Source: CALMEC01 sp031372145 (lineage in GTDB: Bacteria > Actinomycetota > Thermoleophilia > Miltoncostaeales > Miltoncostaeaceae). Taken from it: a DNA stretch of 6,652 nucleotides. A model generated the notes under the pieces. The model was not told where the DNA came from and ran no database searches. It saw only the letters and a program-made list of their open reading frames with translations. Numbering within the stretch: the stretch's first letter is position 1; every line of letters begins with the position of its first letter. Location of the stretch: assembly GCA_031372145.1 (NCBI GenBank), contig JANMKR010000039.1:1-6652 (forward strand), read 5' to 3'. A program made the position numbers and the translations under genes. Positions 1-5,382 of this stretch are shown here, piece by piece.

Positions 1-107
1 GCGGGCTCATCACCGCACTCGCCGCATACGACGCATACACGCCGACGCACGATGGATCGCGAACCGACCTGGCAGCGGCGATCACGTCGCTCGGCCGGGG
101 GTTGTAG
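1..107 (+). CDS. DUF58 family protein, upstream fragment ending at an in-frame TAG (5' end outside window)
   Basis: The frame beginning at base 3 is open from the left edge and gives about 34 residues, ending at TAG 105-107. The segment GSRTDLAAAITSLGRGL matches the part of the DUF58 vWA-like fold that carries the metal-site threonine (typically TDLAAAL followed by a short helix). The family normally runs straight on into a hydrophobic strand ending in SD. Here that strand is present in the same frame just after the TAG (IHSDF, encoded at 126-140). This fragment is therefore the front of a gene whose back half is the next entry. DUF58 proteins accompany MoxR ATPases and vWA membrane proteins, which fits the downstream genes. 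The stop aligns with an ordinary residue of the family, so I read it as a nonsense mutation or a sequence error, not as a natural end. Confidence 0.7.
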   Translation, partial: GLITALAAYDAYTPTHDGSRTDLAAAITSLGRGL

Positions 108-119
108 CACCGCGGCCAG

Positions 120-479
120 GTGACGATCCACTCGGACTTCCCCAAGTCCGACCGGCTCGAGCAGGCGCTCGGCGTCCTCGGCCGGCGGCAGGAGTTGCTC
201 CTGATCGAACTCCGTGACCCACGCGAGCGTGAGCTTCCCCAGGTCGGCCCGCTCAGCCTGCGTGATGTCGAGACCGGCCGCACCGTGTTGGTCGACACGG
301 CCGACCCGCGGTTCCAGGAGCGGTTCCGCGCGGTGTCGACCGAGGCCGACCGTCGCCGCGAGGCGATGTTTCGCCGGGTGGGTGGGCGTCACCTGATTGC
401 GAGCACCGACACCGACTGGGTGCTGCCACTGGCGCGTGCGCTGATGCGCCCCGTCCCGGTGCGGAGAGCCGCGGGATGA
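120..479 (+). CDS. DUF58 family protein, C-terminal fragment downstream of the in-frame TAG
   Basis: This is 119 residues if started at GTG 120, but the frame is open from 108 and continues the upstream fragment. It carries the DUF58 C-terminal signatures: a strand ending in HSDF (residues 4-7, supplying the metal-site Asp), then LLLIELRDPRERELPQVG (about 27-44), SLRDVETGRTVLVDTADP (about 46-63), and a final TDTDWVLPLARAL. Intact family members are several times longer and include the N-terminal part of the vWA-like fold, so this fragment lacks the first part of the metal site. I see no Shine-Dalgarno at GTG 120, so independent initiation is doubtful. The stop overlaps the next start as ATGA (476-479), so translation here would be coupled to the BatA-like gene. 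Loss of upstream translation could reduce downstream expression, although the next gene has its own GGAGAG site. Confidence 0.75.
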   Translation: MTIHSDFPKSDRLEQALGVLGRRQELLLIELRDPRERELPQVGPLSLRDVETGRTVLVDTADPRFQERFRAVSTEADRRREAMFRRVGGRHLIASTDTDWVLPLARALMRPVPVRRAAG

Positions 480-1408
480 GCTTCGGTTGGCCATACGTGC
501 TGCTGGCATTGCTCGCGCTGCCAGCTGGTGCGCTCGCATACGTCGCCTACCGTCGCAAGATCGCGCGGCACGCCGTGCCGTTCCCCGACATCGACCTGCT
601 GGTGGTGGCCTCGCAACGCGGGCGGCTTCGCCGGTATGTCCCGATCGGACTCGCCACGCTGGCGCTGACCGGGTTCCTCTTTGCGCTGGCGCGCCCGGAG
701 GTCTCCCGATCGGTGCCCAAGGAGCAGGCCACGATCATGCTGGCGATCGACACGTCGGGATCCATGTCCGCCGATGACGTGACGCCATACCGCCTGCGCG
801 CGGCCCAGGATGCCGCCCTCAAATTCGCCGAACGGGTCCCGCGCCAGTACAAGATCGGACTCGTCAGCTTCGCCGGGAGTGCCGCGACGCTCGTGACGCC
901 GACGACCGATCGTGCCGCATTCAACGCCGCGGTCGAGACGCTGCGCGCAGACGGGGCGACGGCCATCGGCGAGGCGATCTTTGCGTCGCTGGACGCGATG
1001 CGCACCACCCAGCCGGGCGCCGTCAAGCTCAAGTCGGCCCGCATCCTGCTGCTGTCGGACGGCGAGAACACCGTCGGCCGAACGCCTGAACTCGCAGCCC
1101 AAGCGGCCCGCGATGCCGATGTCCCGATTGCGACGGTCGCATTGGGAACGCCGGACGGGATCCTTCCGAATGGGCGACCGGTTCCACCGAATCCGGGGGC
1201 GCTCAAGGCGTTGGCCGAGTCGACCGGCGCGGCGTCGTATGAGAGCCGCGATGCCGGTTCGCTGTCGACCGTGTACGAGAAGTTGGGCAGCGTCATCGGG
1301 ACGCAGAAGGTGCTGGACGAGGTCACCGCGTGGCCAGCCGGCATCGCGGCGCTGCTGCTCGCGTTGGCCGGCTTCGCCGCCTGGCGCTTCGGATCGAGGC
1401 TGCCGTGA
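476..1408 (+). CDS. BatA-like membrane-anchored vWA domain protein
   Basis: This 310-residue protein has two N-terminal membrane segments (about 5-25 and 54-72), a vWA domain (about 85-280) and a C-terminal membrane segment (about 288-306). The MIDAS metal site is complete: D92-x-S94-x-S96 in DTSGS, T162 in DGATAIG and D195 in LLSDGEN. The basic stretch RRK after the first helix suggests a cytoplasmic loop, which would put the vWA domain outside the membrane. Proteins of this type occur with MoxR ATPases and DUF58 proteins and are thought to take part in assembling or remodelling envelope proteins; the substrate here is unknown. The ATG at 476 has a GGAGAG site at 463-468 (7-nt spacing) and overlaps the DUF58 stop. 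Its own stop overlaps the BatB-like start. BatA is used by architecture and position, not as a proven orthologue of the Bacteroides aerotolerance protein. Confidence 0.9.
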   Translation: MSFGWPYVLLALLALPAGALAYVAYRRKIARHAVPFPDIDLLVVASQRGRLRRYVPIGLATLALTGFLFALARPEVSRSVPKEQATIMLAIDTSGSMSADDVTPYRLRAAQDAALKFAERVPRQYKIGLVSFAGSAATLVTPTTDRAAFNAAVETLRADGATAIGEAIFASLDAMRTTQPGAVKLKSARILLLSDGENTVGRTPELAAQAARDADVPIATVALGTPDGILPNGRPVPPNPGALKALAESTGAASYESRDAGSLSTVYEKLGSVIGTQKVLDEVTAWPAGIAALLLALAGFAAWRFGSRLP

Positions 1409-2364
1409 TCTGGCGCAGTCCGCAGTGGCTGTGGGCCCTCCTTGTGCTGCCGTTGCTCGTGGCGGCGATGGTTGCGTGGGCCCGGGATCGCAAACGCGCG
1501 AAGGCCAGCTACGCCGATCAACGACTGATCGACCTGACCCCGCCGCGACGTGTGCGCATCTTGCGGGTCGTTGCGGCCGCGCTTGCGGTGCTCGCGACCG
1601 GGCTGGGCGTCGTCGCGATGGCACGTCCTGCCCGCAGCGCGGACGGCACGCAGGCGCGCAGCACGATCATGCTGGCCATCGACACGTCCAAGTCGATGAC
1701 GCGGACGGACATCGCTCCCAGCCGGCTCGCGGCCGGCGTCGACGCGGCACGAAGATTCCTCAAGGTCGTACCGAAGGATGCGGCCGTCGGCTTCGTGACG
1801 TTCGCCAACAATGCGGTCGTTCGGGTCTCGCCTGTGACCGACCGCGAACAGGTCAGCCGTGCGCTCGACAACCTGCCGATCTCCGAAGGCACCGCCATCG
1901 GTGACGCGGTGCAGGCATCGCTGTCGGCAATCCAGGGCTCCGGGGCCCTGACCCAGGTGCCTGACAGCGCCGACACCTCACCGGCGCGCATCCTGCTGTT
2001 GACGGACGGGGCGAACTCGGCCGGCTCACCACCGCTCGAGGCGGCGGCGCACGCGGCAGAACTCAGGGTGCCGATCTACACGGTGCTCCTCGGCAACGAC
2101 CCCGGCCGTCCGAACGAGTTGACTCCCGCCGAGACGCTCTCGGCCCTTGCAACGCAGACGAGCGGGGTCTACACCCAGTCAACCTCCACCCAGGATCTGC
2201 GCCGGGTGTTCGAGGACATCGGTGTCTCGCTGGCGTCGGTGCAGCGGTTCGACGAGCTGACCGTATGGGTCGTGCTCGCCGCGATCATCGCCCTCCTGCT
2301 CGCGGCGGGTGCGCTGGCGGCATCGGAGTTCCGCCCACGTCCGGTCGCGTCGCGCCTGGCCTGA
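1405..2364 (+). CDS. BatB-like membrane-anchored vWA domain protein
   Basis: Started at GTG 1405, the protein has 319 residues. It shows membrane segments at about 7-25 and 53-73, a vWA domain, and a C-terminal membrane segment near 289-309. The MIDAS site is complete: D93-x-S95-x-S97 (DTSKS), T163 (EGTAIG) and D201 (LLTDGAN). I chose GTG 1405 because it makes a GTGA overlap with the BatA-like stop, has GAGG at 1396-1399 five bases upstream, and puts the hydrophobic segment right at the N terminus. An in-frame GTG at 1330 would add 25 arginine-rich residues that are only the alternate frame of the BatA-like C terminus. It is a paralogue of the preceding protein, with the same helix/vWA/helix layout and near-identical DNA around the metal-site strand. 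The two probably form a complex with the DUF58 protein and a MoxR ATPase. Confidence 0.9.
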   Translation: MIWRSPQWLWALLVLPLLVAAMVAWARDRKRAKASYADQRLIDLTPPRRVRILRVVAAALAVLATGLGVVAMARPARSADGTQARSTIMLAIDTSKSMTRTDIAPSRLAAGVDAARRFLKVVPKDAAVGFVTFANNAVVRVSPVTDREQVSRALDNLPISEGTAIGDAVQASLSAIQGSGALTQVPDSADTSPARILLLTDGANSAGSPPLEAAAHAAELRVPIYTVLLGNDPGRPNELTPAETLSALATQTSGVYTQSTSTQDLRRVFEDIGVSLASVQRFDELTVWVVLAAIIALLLAAGALAASEFRPRPVASRLA

Positions 2365-2382
2365 TCGGGAAGTGGGACTCGT

Positions 2383-2399
2383 GAGGGTCGCGACTCCTC
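2383..2399 (+). terminator. weak hairpin after the BatB-like gene, possible terminator
   Basis: Arms GAGG (2383-2386) and CCTC (2396-2399), with inner pairs GT/AC and one bulged T, enclose the loop CGCG. It lies 19 bases after the BatB-like stop, where the vWA operon should end. There is no T-run after it, so it is at best a weak intrinsic terminator and may be chance in GC-rich DNA. Confidence 0.2.
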
Positions 2400-2409
2400 T
2401 ACGCTGAGG

Positions 2410-2433
2410 CCCCGCGTCCGTCCGACAGCGGGG
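2410..2433 (+). repeat. inverted repeat that pairs with the oxidase ribosome binding site
   Basis: CCCCGC (2410-2415) and GCGGGG (2428-2433) are perfect 6-base arms around a 12-base loop. The right arm includes the core of GGGGGTGA (2430-2437), which resembles the Shine-Dalgarno GGAGGTGA and sits 6 bases before GTG 2441. If the transcript includes both arms, the hairpin would hide the ribosome binding site. A possible -10 box TACGCT (2400-2405) would start transcription near 2412, inside the left arm, in which case the hairpin would not form in transcripts from that promoter. Confidence 0.35.
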
Positions 2434-2443
2434 GTGAGGGGTG
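2430..2443 (+). promoter_or_regulatory. ribosome binding site and GTG start of the oxidase gene
   Basis: GGGGGTGA (2430-2437) matches GGAGGTGA at 7 of 8 positions. The GG-GG core ends 6 bases before GTG 2441. The next in-frame GTG at 2447 would be 12 bases away, so 2441 is the better start. Confidence 0.5.
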
Positions 2444-3679
2444 GCTGTGGGCAGTGACGTCTATTGGCAGGAGCATCGCGCCGAGTCGTTTGGGGTGCTC
2501 GACGGTGACACGGCGGTGGACGTCGCGATCATCGGGGCCGGGATCGGCGGACTCGCGACCGCGTGGCATCTGGCGGAGCGCGGCATCCGATCGTTGATCG
2601 TCGATGCCCGAGGCGTTGCGTCGGGCGCGAGCGGGCGCAACGGCGGGTTCCTGATCGCCGGCCCGGCGCCCATGTACAACGACGCGCGCCGGCTGTTCGG
2701 TCTGGAGTTGGCGCACCGGATCCAAACCGCGACGCTGGCCGCGCAGCAGGAGGTCTACGGCGTGGCCCACGACATCGGCGCAGCCGGCTGCTTTCGCCGG
2801 GTCGGGATGTTGCGGCTTGCGGTCGACGCAGGCGAGGCCGAGCACGTCCGCGATCATGTGCGCGCGCTGGCCGCTGACGGCTTTGCCGGCCGACTGGTGG
2901 AGCAGGACGACCTGCCGGAGCCCCTGCGTCGCCCCGGACGCATCGGGCTCATGACCGATCACGATGCGTCGGTCCATCCGGTGCGCTGGCTCACCGCGTT
3001 GGCCGGGGCGCTCGTTCGCCGGGGTGTGACGATTGCCGCGGGCGTGCGGGTCGTCCGGCCAATTGGCACTCGCACCGACGGCCAATTGGCCATCGTCGAG
3101 ACGACCCATGGAGCGGTGCGTGCCGACGCGGTCGTCGTCGCGGCCGACGGCGGGGTGGGCGCGCTGATCCCGTACTTCGGTGATCGGGTGCGTGCGCGGC
3201 GGCTGCACATGGTCGCGACCGCGCCGCTCGGGCGGGCGCATGTCGCTCACCCGGTCTACGTGCGGTACGGCTACGAGTATCACCAGCAGCTTCCGGACGG
3301 CCGGGTCGTGCTGGGTGGGTTCTCGGACCTGGACGGGCTCGCGTCGTACACCGACCGGGAGCAGGCCAACCCGCTGGTGCACGCCCGCCTGGCCGGCTAC
3401 CTGCGCGACGACCTCGGTGTCGACGCGCCGATCACCCATCGCTGGGTCGGGATCGTCGGCTACACGGAGGATCAGCGGCCGTACGTCGGTGTCGTGCCCG
3501 GCACGCCTGGGCACTATGCGATGGGTGGCTACTGTGGCACGGGCAACCTGACCGCCTGGGTGGGCGGCAGGATCGTTGCAGACCTCATCGCAACCGGGGT
3601 CAGTCCGGACGCGGACATGTTCGATGCGTCACGGGATGTGCACCGGCACGGTCCGGTGGACGCTGACGATGACGGCTGA
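2441..3679 (+). CDS. FAD-dependent oxidoreductase of the DadA/PuuB (DAO) type
   Basis: This 412-residue protein has an N-terminal dinucleotide-binding fold: DVAIIGAGIGG with G32-x-G34-x-x-G37, and D55 at the end of the second strand (LIVDAR) where it would contact the adenosine ribose. GASGRNGG (62-69) is typical of the gamma-glutamylputrescine oxidase/D-amino-acid dehydrogenase branch. The C-terminal FAD contact is GYTEDQRPYVG (340-350) followed by MGGYCGTGN (361-369). The family oxidises amines or amino acids by hydride transfer to FAD, and the substrate cannot be read from sequence. No signal peptide is seen, so it is probably cytosolic. The last 20 or so residues, rich in Asp and His, extend past the usual end and overlap the convergent exporter gene by 51 bases. 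Translation may be modulated by the hairpin over its ribosome binding site. Other DAO activities, such as sarcosine-oxidase-like, remain possible. Confidence 0.88.
   Translation: MAVGSDVYWQEHRAESFGVLDGDTAVDVAIIGAGIGGLATAWHLAERGIRSLIVDARGVASGASGRNGGFLIAGPAPMYNDARRLFGLELAHRIQTATLAAQQEVYGVAHDIGAAGCFRRVGMLRLAVDAGEAEHVRDHVRALAADGFAGRLVEQDDLPEPLRRPGRIGLMTDHDASVHPVRWLTALAGALVRRGVTIAAGVRVVRPIGTRTDGQLAIVETTHGAVRADAVVVAADGGVGALIPYFGDRVRARRLHMVATAPLGRAHVAHPVYVRYGYEYHQQLPDGRVVLGGFSDLDGLASYTDREQANPLVHARLAGYLRDDLGVDAPITHRWVGIVGYTEDQRPYVGVVPGTPGHYAMGGYCGTGNLTAWVGGRIVADLIATGVSPDADMFDASRDVHRHGPVDADDDG
3057..3091. repeat. two copies of a 12-base palindrome inside the oxidase gene
   Basis: GGCCAATTGGCC occurs perfectly at 3080-3091, and GGCCAATTGGCA (one mismatch) at 3057-3068. 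The copies are 23 bases apart, so they are read in different codon phases (as P-I-G and as G-Q-L-A). The match is therefore at the DNA level and is not an amino acid repeat. A binding site is possible; chance is not excluded. Confidence 0.55.
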
Positions 3680-4516
3680 GGCGATGACGAACAGGCCGCC
3701 GACGATCTGCAGTGGCGCCAGATGTTCGCCGAGGATCGCCACCGCCAGGATCGTTGCGACGACCGGTTCGAACGTGGCGAGGATCGTCGCGGTCGACGGG
3801 CCGACGCGTGCCGTGCCCGCCGCCAACGCCGTGACCGCGATCACGGTCGAGAAGAGCGCCAGGGCACCGATCAGCAGCCAGCCCGTTCCGGTCGTATGGA
3901 TCGGCAGGTGGCCGCTGACCCCGGCAGCGGTCAGAAACGACAGGGCACAGCCGGTGCAGACGCTCGCCGACAATGCGACGGGGTTGACGCGGCTCACGAC
4001 GGCATGCGACAGCAACATGTAGGCCGTAAATGCAACGGCACAGCCGAACGCGAACGCCATGCCCAGTCCGTCGACCTTGCCCAGCCCGCCGCCGGTCGCG
4101 ACGAGTGCGGTTCCGCAGACCGCGACGACGACCGCTGCGACCTGGGCGCGTGACAGCTGTTCCCGACCGAACGCGACCGCCGCGATGGCGACCAACACTG
4201 GTGCGATGTACACGAGCAGGACCGCAAGCCCGGCGTCCAGTCGCGTCAACGCCAGGAAGAACAAACCGGTTTGCGCCGAGTACGCGACGACTCCCAGCGC
4301 GATGCCCGCGGCCGCGCCGCGCCGCGATGGTCGACTCCCGCGACCCAGTGCGGCGACCAGCATCCACAGAACGATTGCGGCGATCGAGAACCGCGCCGCA
4401 AGCAGCCCGGTGACGGTCAGGCCCTCGTCATAGGCCAGCTTGCCGAAGATGCCCGTCGCGCCGTAGCTCCCTGCGGACAACACACACAGGATCGTGCCGA
4501 CCGTCCGTTGGCTCAC
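3629..4516 (-). CDS. EamA/DMT superfamily transporter, ten membrane helices
   Basis: This 295-residue protein is almost entirely hydrophobic, with about ten helices (near 5-27, 37-57, 67-87, 93-115, 124-142, 150-170, 178-200, 210-232, 240-262 and 267-286). It contains two EamA repeats. Each repeat ends in the typical strong hydrophobic pair: YIAPVLVAIAAVAFG (103-117) in the first, and FEPVVATILAVAILGE (249-264) in the second. Family members export metabolites such as amino acids or related compounds; the substrate here is unknown. GTG 4516 is the only upstream start allowed, because an in-frame TGA lies at 4534-4532. The Shine-Dalgarno is weak. A divergent MarR gene and an intergenic palindrome suggest repression by that regulator. 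The 3' end overlaps the oxidase gene by 51 bases, tail to tail. Confidence 0.92.
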   Translation of the reverse strand: MSQRTVGTILCVLSAGSYGATGIFGKLAYDEGLTVTGLLAARFSIAAIVLWMLVAALGRGSRPSRRGAAAGIALGVVAYSAQTGLFFLALTRLDAGLAVLLVYIAPVLVAIAAVAFGREQLSRAQVAAVVVAVCGTALVATGGGLGKVDGLGMAFAFGCAVAFTAYMLLSHAVVSRVNPVALSASVCTGCALSFLTAAGVSGHLPIHTTGTGWLLIGALALFSTVIAVTALAAGTARVGPSTATILATFEPVVATILAVAILGEHLAPLQIVGGLFVIASAVIVSVHRTVPVHIP

Positions 4517-4542
4517 CGCTCGCGTCGATCGTCAAGGCCCAT
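4513..4542 (-). CDS. possible 9-codon upstream ORF coupled to the exporter gene
   Basis: On minus, ATG at 4542-4540 opens MGLDDRRER and ends in TGA 4515-4513, overlapping the exporter GTG as GTGA. A possible -10 box TAGCGT (4555-4550) ends 7 bases before this ATG. Transcription could thus start on the A of ATG and give a leaderless message, which is common in actinobacteria. Termination would then place ribosomes on an exporter start that otherwise has a poor ribosome binding site. The case rests only on layout and the ORF could be chance. Confidence 0.3.
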   Translation of the reverse strand: MGLDDRRER

Positions 4543-4543
4543 G

Positions 4544-4562
4544 TCGTTGACGCTACCAACGA
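4544..4562. promoter_or_regulatory. candidate MarR operator over a possible exporter -10 box
   Basis: TCGTTG (4544-4549) and CAACGA (4557-4562) form a perfect 6-base inverted repeat with a 7-base spacer, 19 bases in all. MarR dimers usually bind palindromes of about this size, often with TTG...CAA half-sites. The spacer contains TAGCGT read on minus (4555-4550), a TANNNT-type -10 box for the exporter. A bound regulator would block that promoter. I see no convincing -35 element for it and no clear promoter for the MarR gene itself in 4517-4647. Confidence 0.4.
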
Positions 4563-4570
4563 GACGAGCA

Positions 4571-4579
4571 CACCTCCTT
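4571..4579 (-). promoter_or_regulatory. orphan perfect Shine-Dalgarno sequence in the intergenic region
   Basis: Read on minus, this is AAGGAGGTG, a full-strength ribosome binding site, yet no good start codon follows at 5-9 bases: TTG at 4559 is 12 bases on, and the overlapping GTG gives only six codons. Read on plus it is CACCTCCTT, identical to the anti-Shine-Dalgarno end of 16S rRNA. It is clear as a sequence match; its function is unknown. Confidence 0.3.
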
Positions 4580-4647
4580 GCGGCGAGGACCGTGCGGGCG
4601 GAAGATGTCTGGGCGATGCATCCAGTCAGGGTCATGTTGGTCGTGTT

Positions 4648-5277
4648 GTGAGCGCCGGTTCCTCGCGCCGGGCGCCACTGCCGCTCGGTGCCCGCGCCGG
4701 TGTCGATCCCAAGCTGGTGGCGGCAATCGACCGCCTCGGCCAGGCCTTGCGTGTGCAGATGGGGCAGGTCGCCCGCGCCAACGGTTTGACGTCGACGCAG
4801 CTGCAATTGCTGGTGCGTCTGCGCACCGATCCGCCGGAGCGCAGCCGCATCAGTGCTCTGGCGGCCGAGCTGGACGTGACGCTCGCGACCGTTTCGGACT
4901 CGATCACGACGCTCGAGCGCAAGGGTCTGGTCGACCGCGTTCCCGAGCCCAGTGACGGGCGGGGTGTCCGCATCGTCCTGACCCGACCGGGACGGACGGT
5001 TGCCGACGCGGCCGACGCCTGGCAGGTCAGGGCTCAGCAGCTGCTCGTGTCGGTGTCGGAGCGTGACAAGCAGCGGGCCCTCGGGTTTCTGACCGGGTTG
5101 ATCGCGGAGCTCCATCGCGAAGGACTCGTCAGCGTCGCGAGAATGTGCGTGACGTGTCGGTTCTTCCGCGAGGCGGCCGGTGGACCGGACCTGCATCGCT
5201 GCGCGCTGCTTGCCATCACGCTCGGGCCCAGCGATCTGCGCGTCGACTGCCCCGAGCACGAGGGCCGCGCCGCCTGA
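4648..5277 (+). CDS. MarR family regulator with a C-terminal Cys/His cluster
   Basis: This is 209 residues, longer than the usual 140-150 or so of MarR proteins. Residues 22-60 are the first helices. The winged helix follows at about 67-115, with SRISALAAELDVTLATVSDS as the recognition region (66-85), LERKGLVDRVPEPSDGRGVRI (89-109) as the wing, and a helical dimer region to about 160. An extra tail carries C167-x2-C170, H183-x-C185 and C201-x2-H204, six possible metal or redox ligands. I recall similar tails in other MarR-like proteins but know of no characterised function. GTG 4648 has no Shine-Dalgarno, and I see no better start nearby, so initiation may be leaderless. The gene is divergent from the exporter and followed after 105 bases by sulfurtransferase genes in the same direction, so it may control either or both. 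Confidence 0.88.
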   Translation: MSAGSSRRAPLPLGARAGVDPKLVAAIDRLGQALRVQMGQVARANGLTSTQLQLLVRLRTDPPERSRISALAAELDVTLATVSDSITTLERKGLVDRVPEPSDGRGVRIVLTRPGRTVADAADAWQVRAQQLLVSVSERDKQRALGFLTGLIAELHREGLVSVARMCVTCRFFREAAGGPDLHRCALLAITLGPSDLRVDCPEHEGRAA

Positions 5278-5298
5278 CCGGCACACGGGTTTCGGGTC

Positions 5299-5376
5299 CC
5301 GCTCCAAAAGGGCAAAAATTCCCTTGGGAAAGGTATCTTTGACGTTCACGTTCGTGAGTCTGACGATGCGAAAGGA
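5299..5376 (+). promoter_or_regulatory. AT-rich region before sseA with stacked inverted repeats, possible -10 box and ribosome binding site
   Basis: The 105 bases between the MarR gene and sseA contain the only clearly A/T-rich patch in the window (about 5304-5340). It holds TTCCC-TT-GGGAA (5319-5330), AAGGG-N8-CCCTT (5308-5325) and AAAG-GTAT-CTTT (5329-5340). Further on is TCACG-TT-CGTGA (5346-5357). TATCTT (5334-5339) could be a -10 box, which would place the transcript start in the last palindrome; no good -35 is visible. AAAGGA (5371-5376) lies 6 bases before ATG 5383 and is a good ribosome binding site. A separate promoter for sseA, with operator sites, is likely but not shown. Confidence 0.4.
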
Positions 5377-5382
5377 ACGTCG

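Noticed and set aside
105..107. TAG as a recoded sense codon (amber decoding).
   Set aside because: One TAG in one gene is no evidence of recoding; TGA is favoured at high GC anyway. A nonsense mutation or sequence error is simpler.
1330..1404. Upstream GTG start for the BatB-like gene.
   Set aside because: The added 25 residues are an Arg-rich alternate reading of the BatA-like C terminus; GTG 1405 has a ribosome binding site and a 4-base stop overlap.
389..1624. Long minus-strand frames opposite the two vWA genes (also 547-1521 and 1518-1991).
   Set aside because: Low-complexity Arg/Gly/Ala translations opposite genes with complete vWA metal sites.
2399..3514. 371-codon minus-strand frame opposite the oxidase.
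   Set aside because: No domain is visible, and the opposite strand has unmistakable FAD-binding motifs.
2441..4516. Oxidase and exporter as one amine or amino acid utilisation unit.
   Set aside because: They converge, share no promoter, and neither substrate can be read from the sequence.
5287..5298. CGGG...CCCG inverted repeat after the MarR gene as a terminator.
   Set aside because: The arms are only 4 bases and no T-run follows; expected by chance in this composition.
5339..5367. TTGACG (5339-5344) and GACGAT (5362-5367), 17 bases apart, as the sseA promoter.
   Set aside because: The -10 half matches the consensus poorly, and the start would fall just before or within the ribosome binding site.
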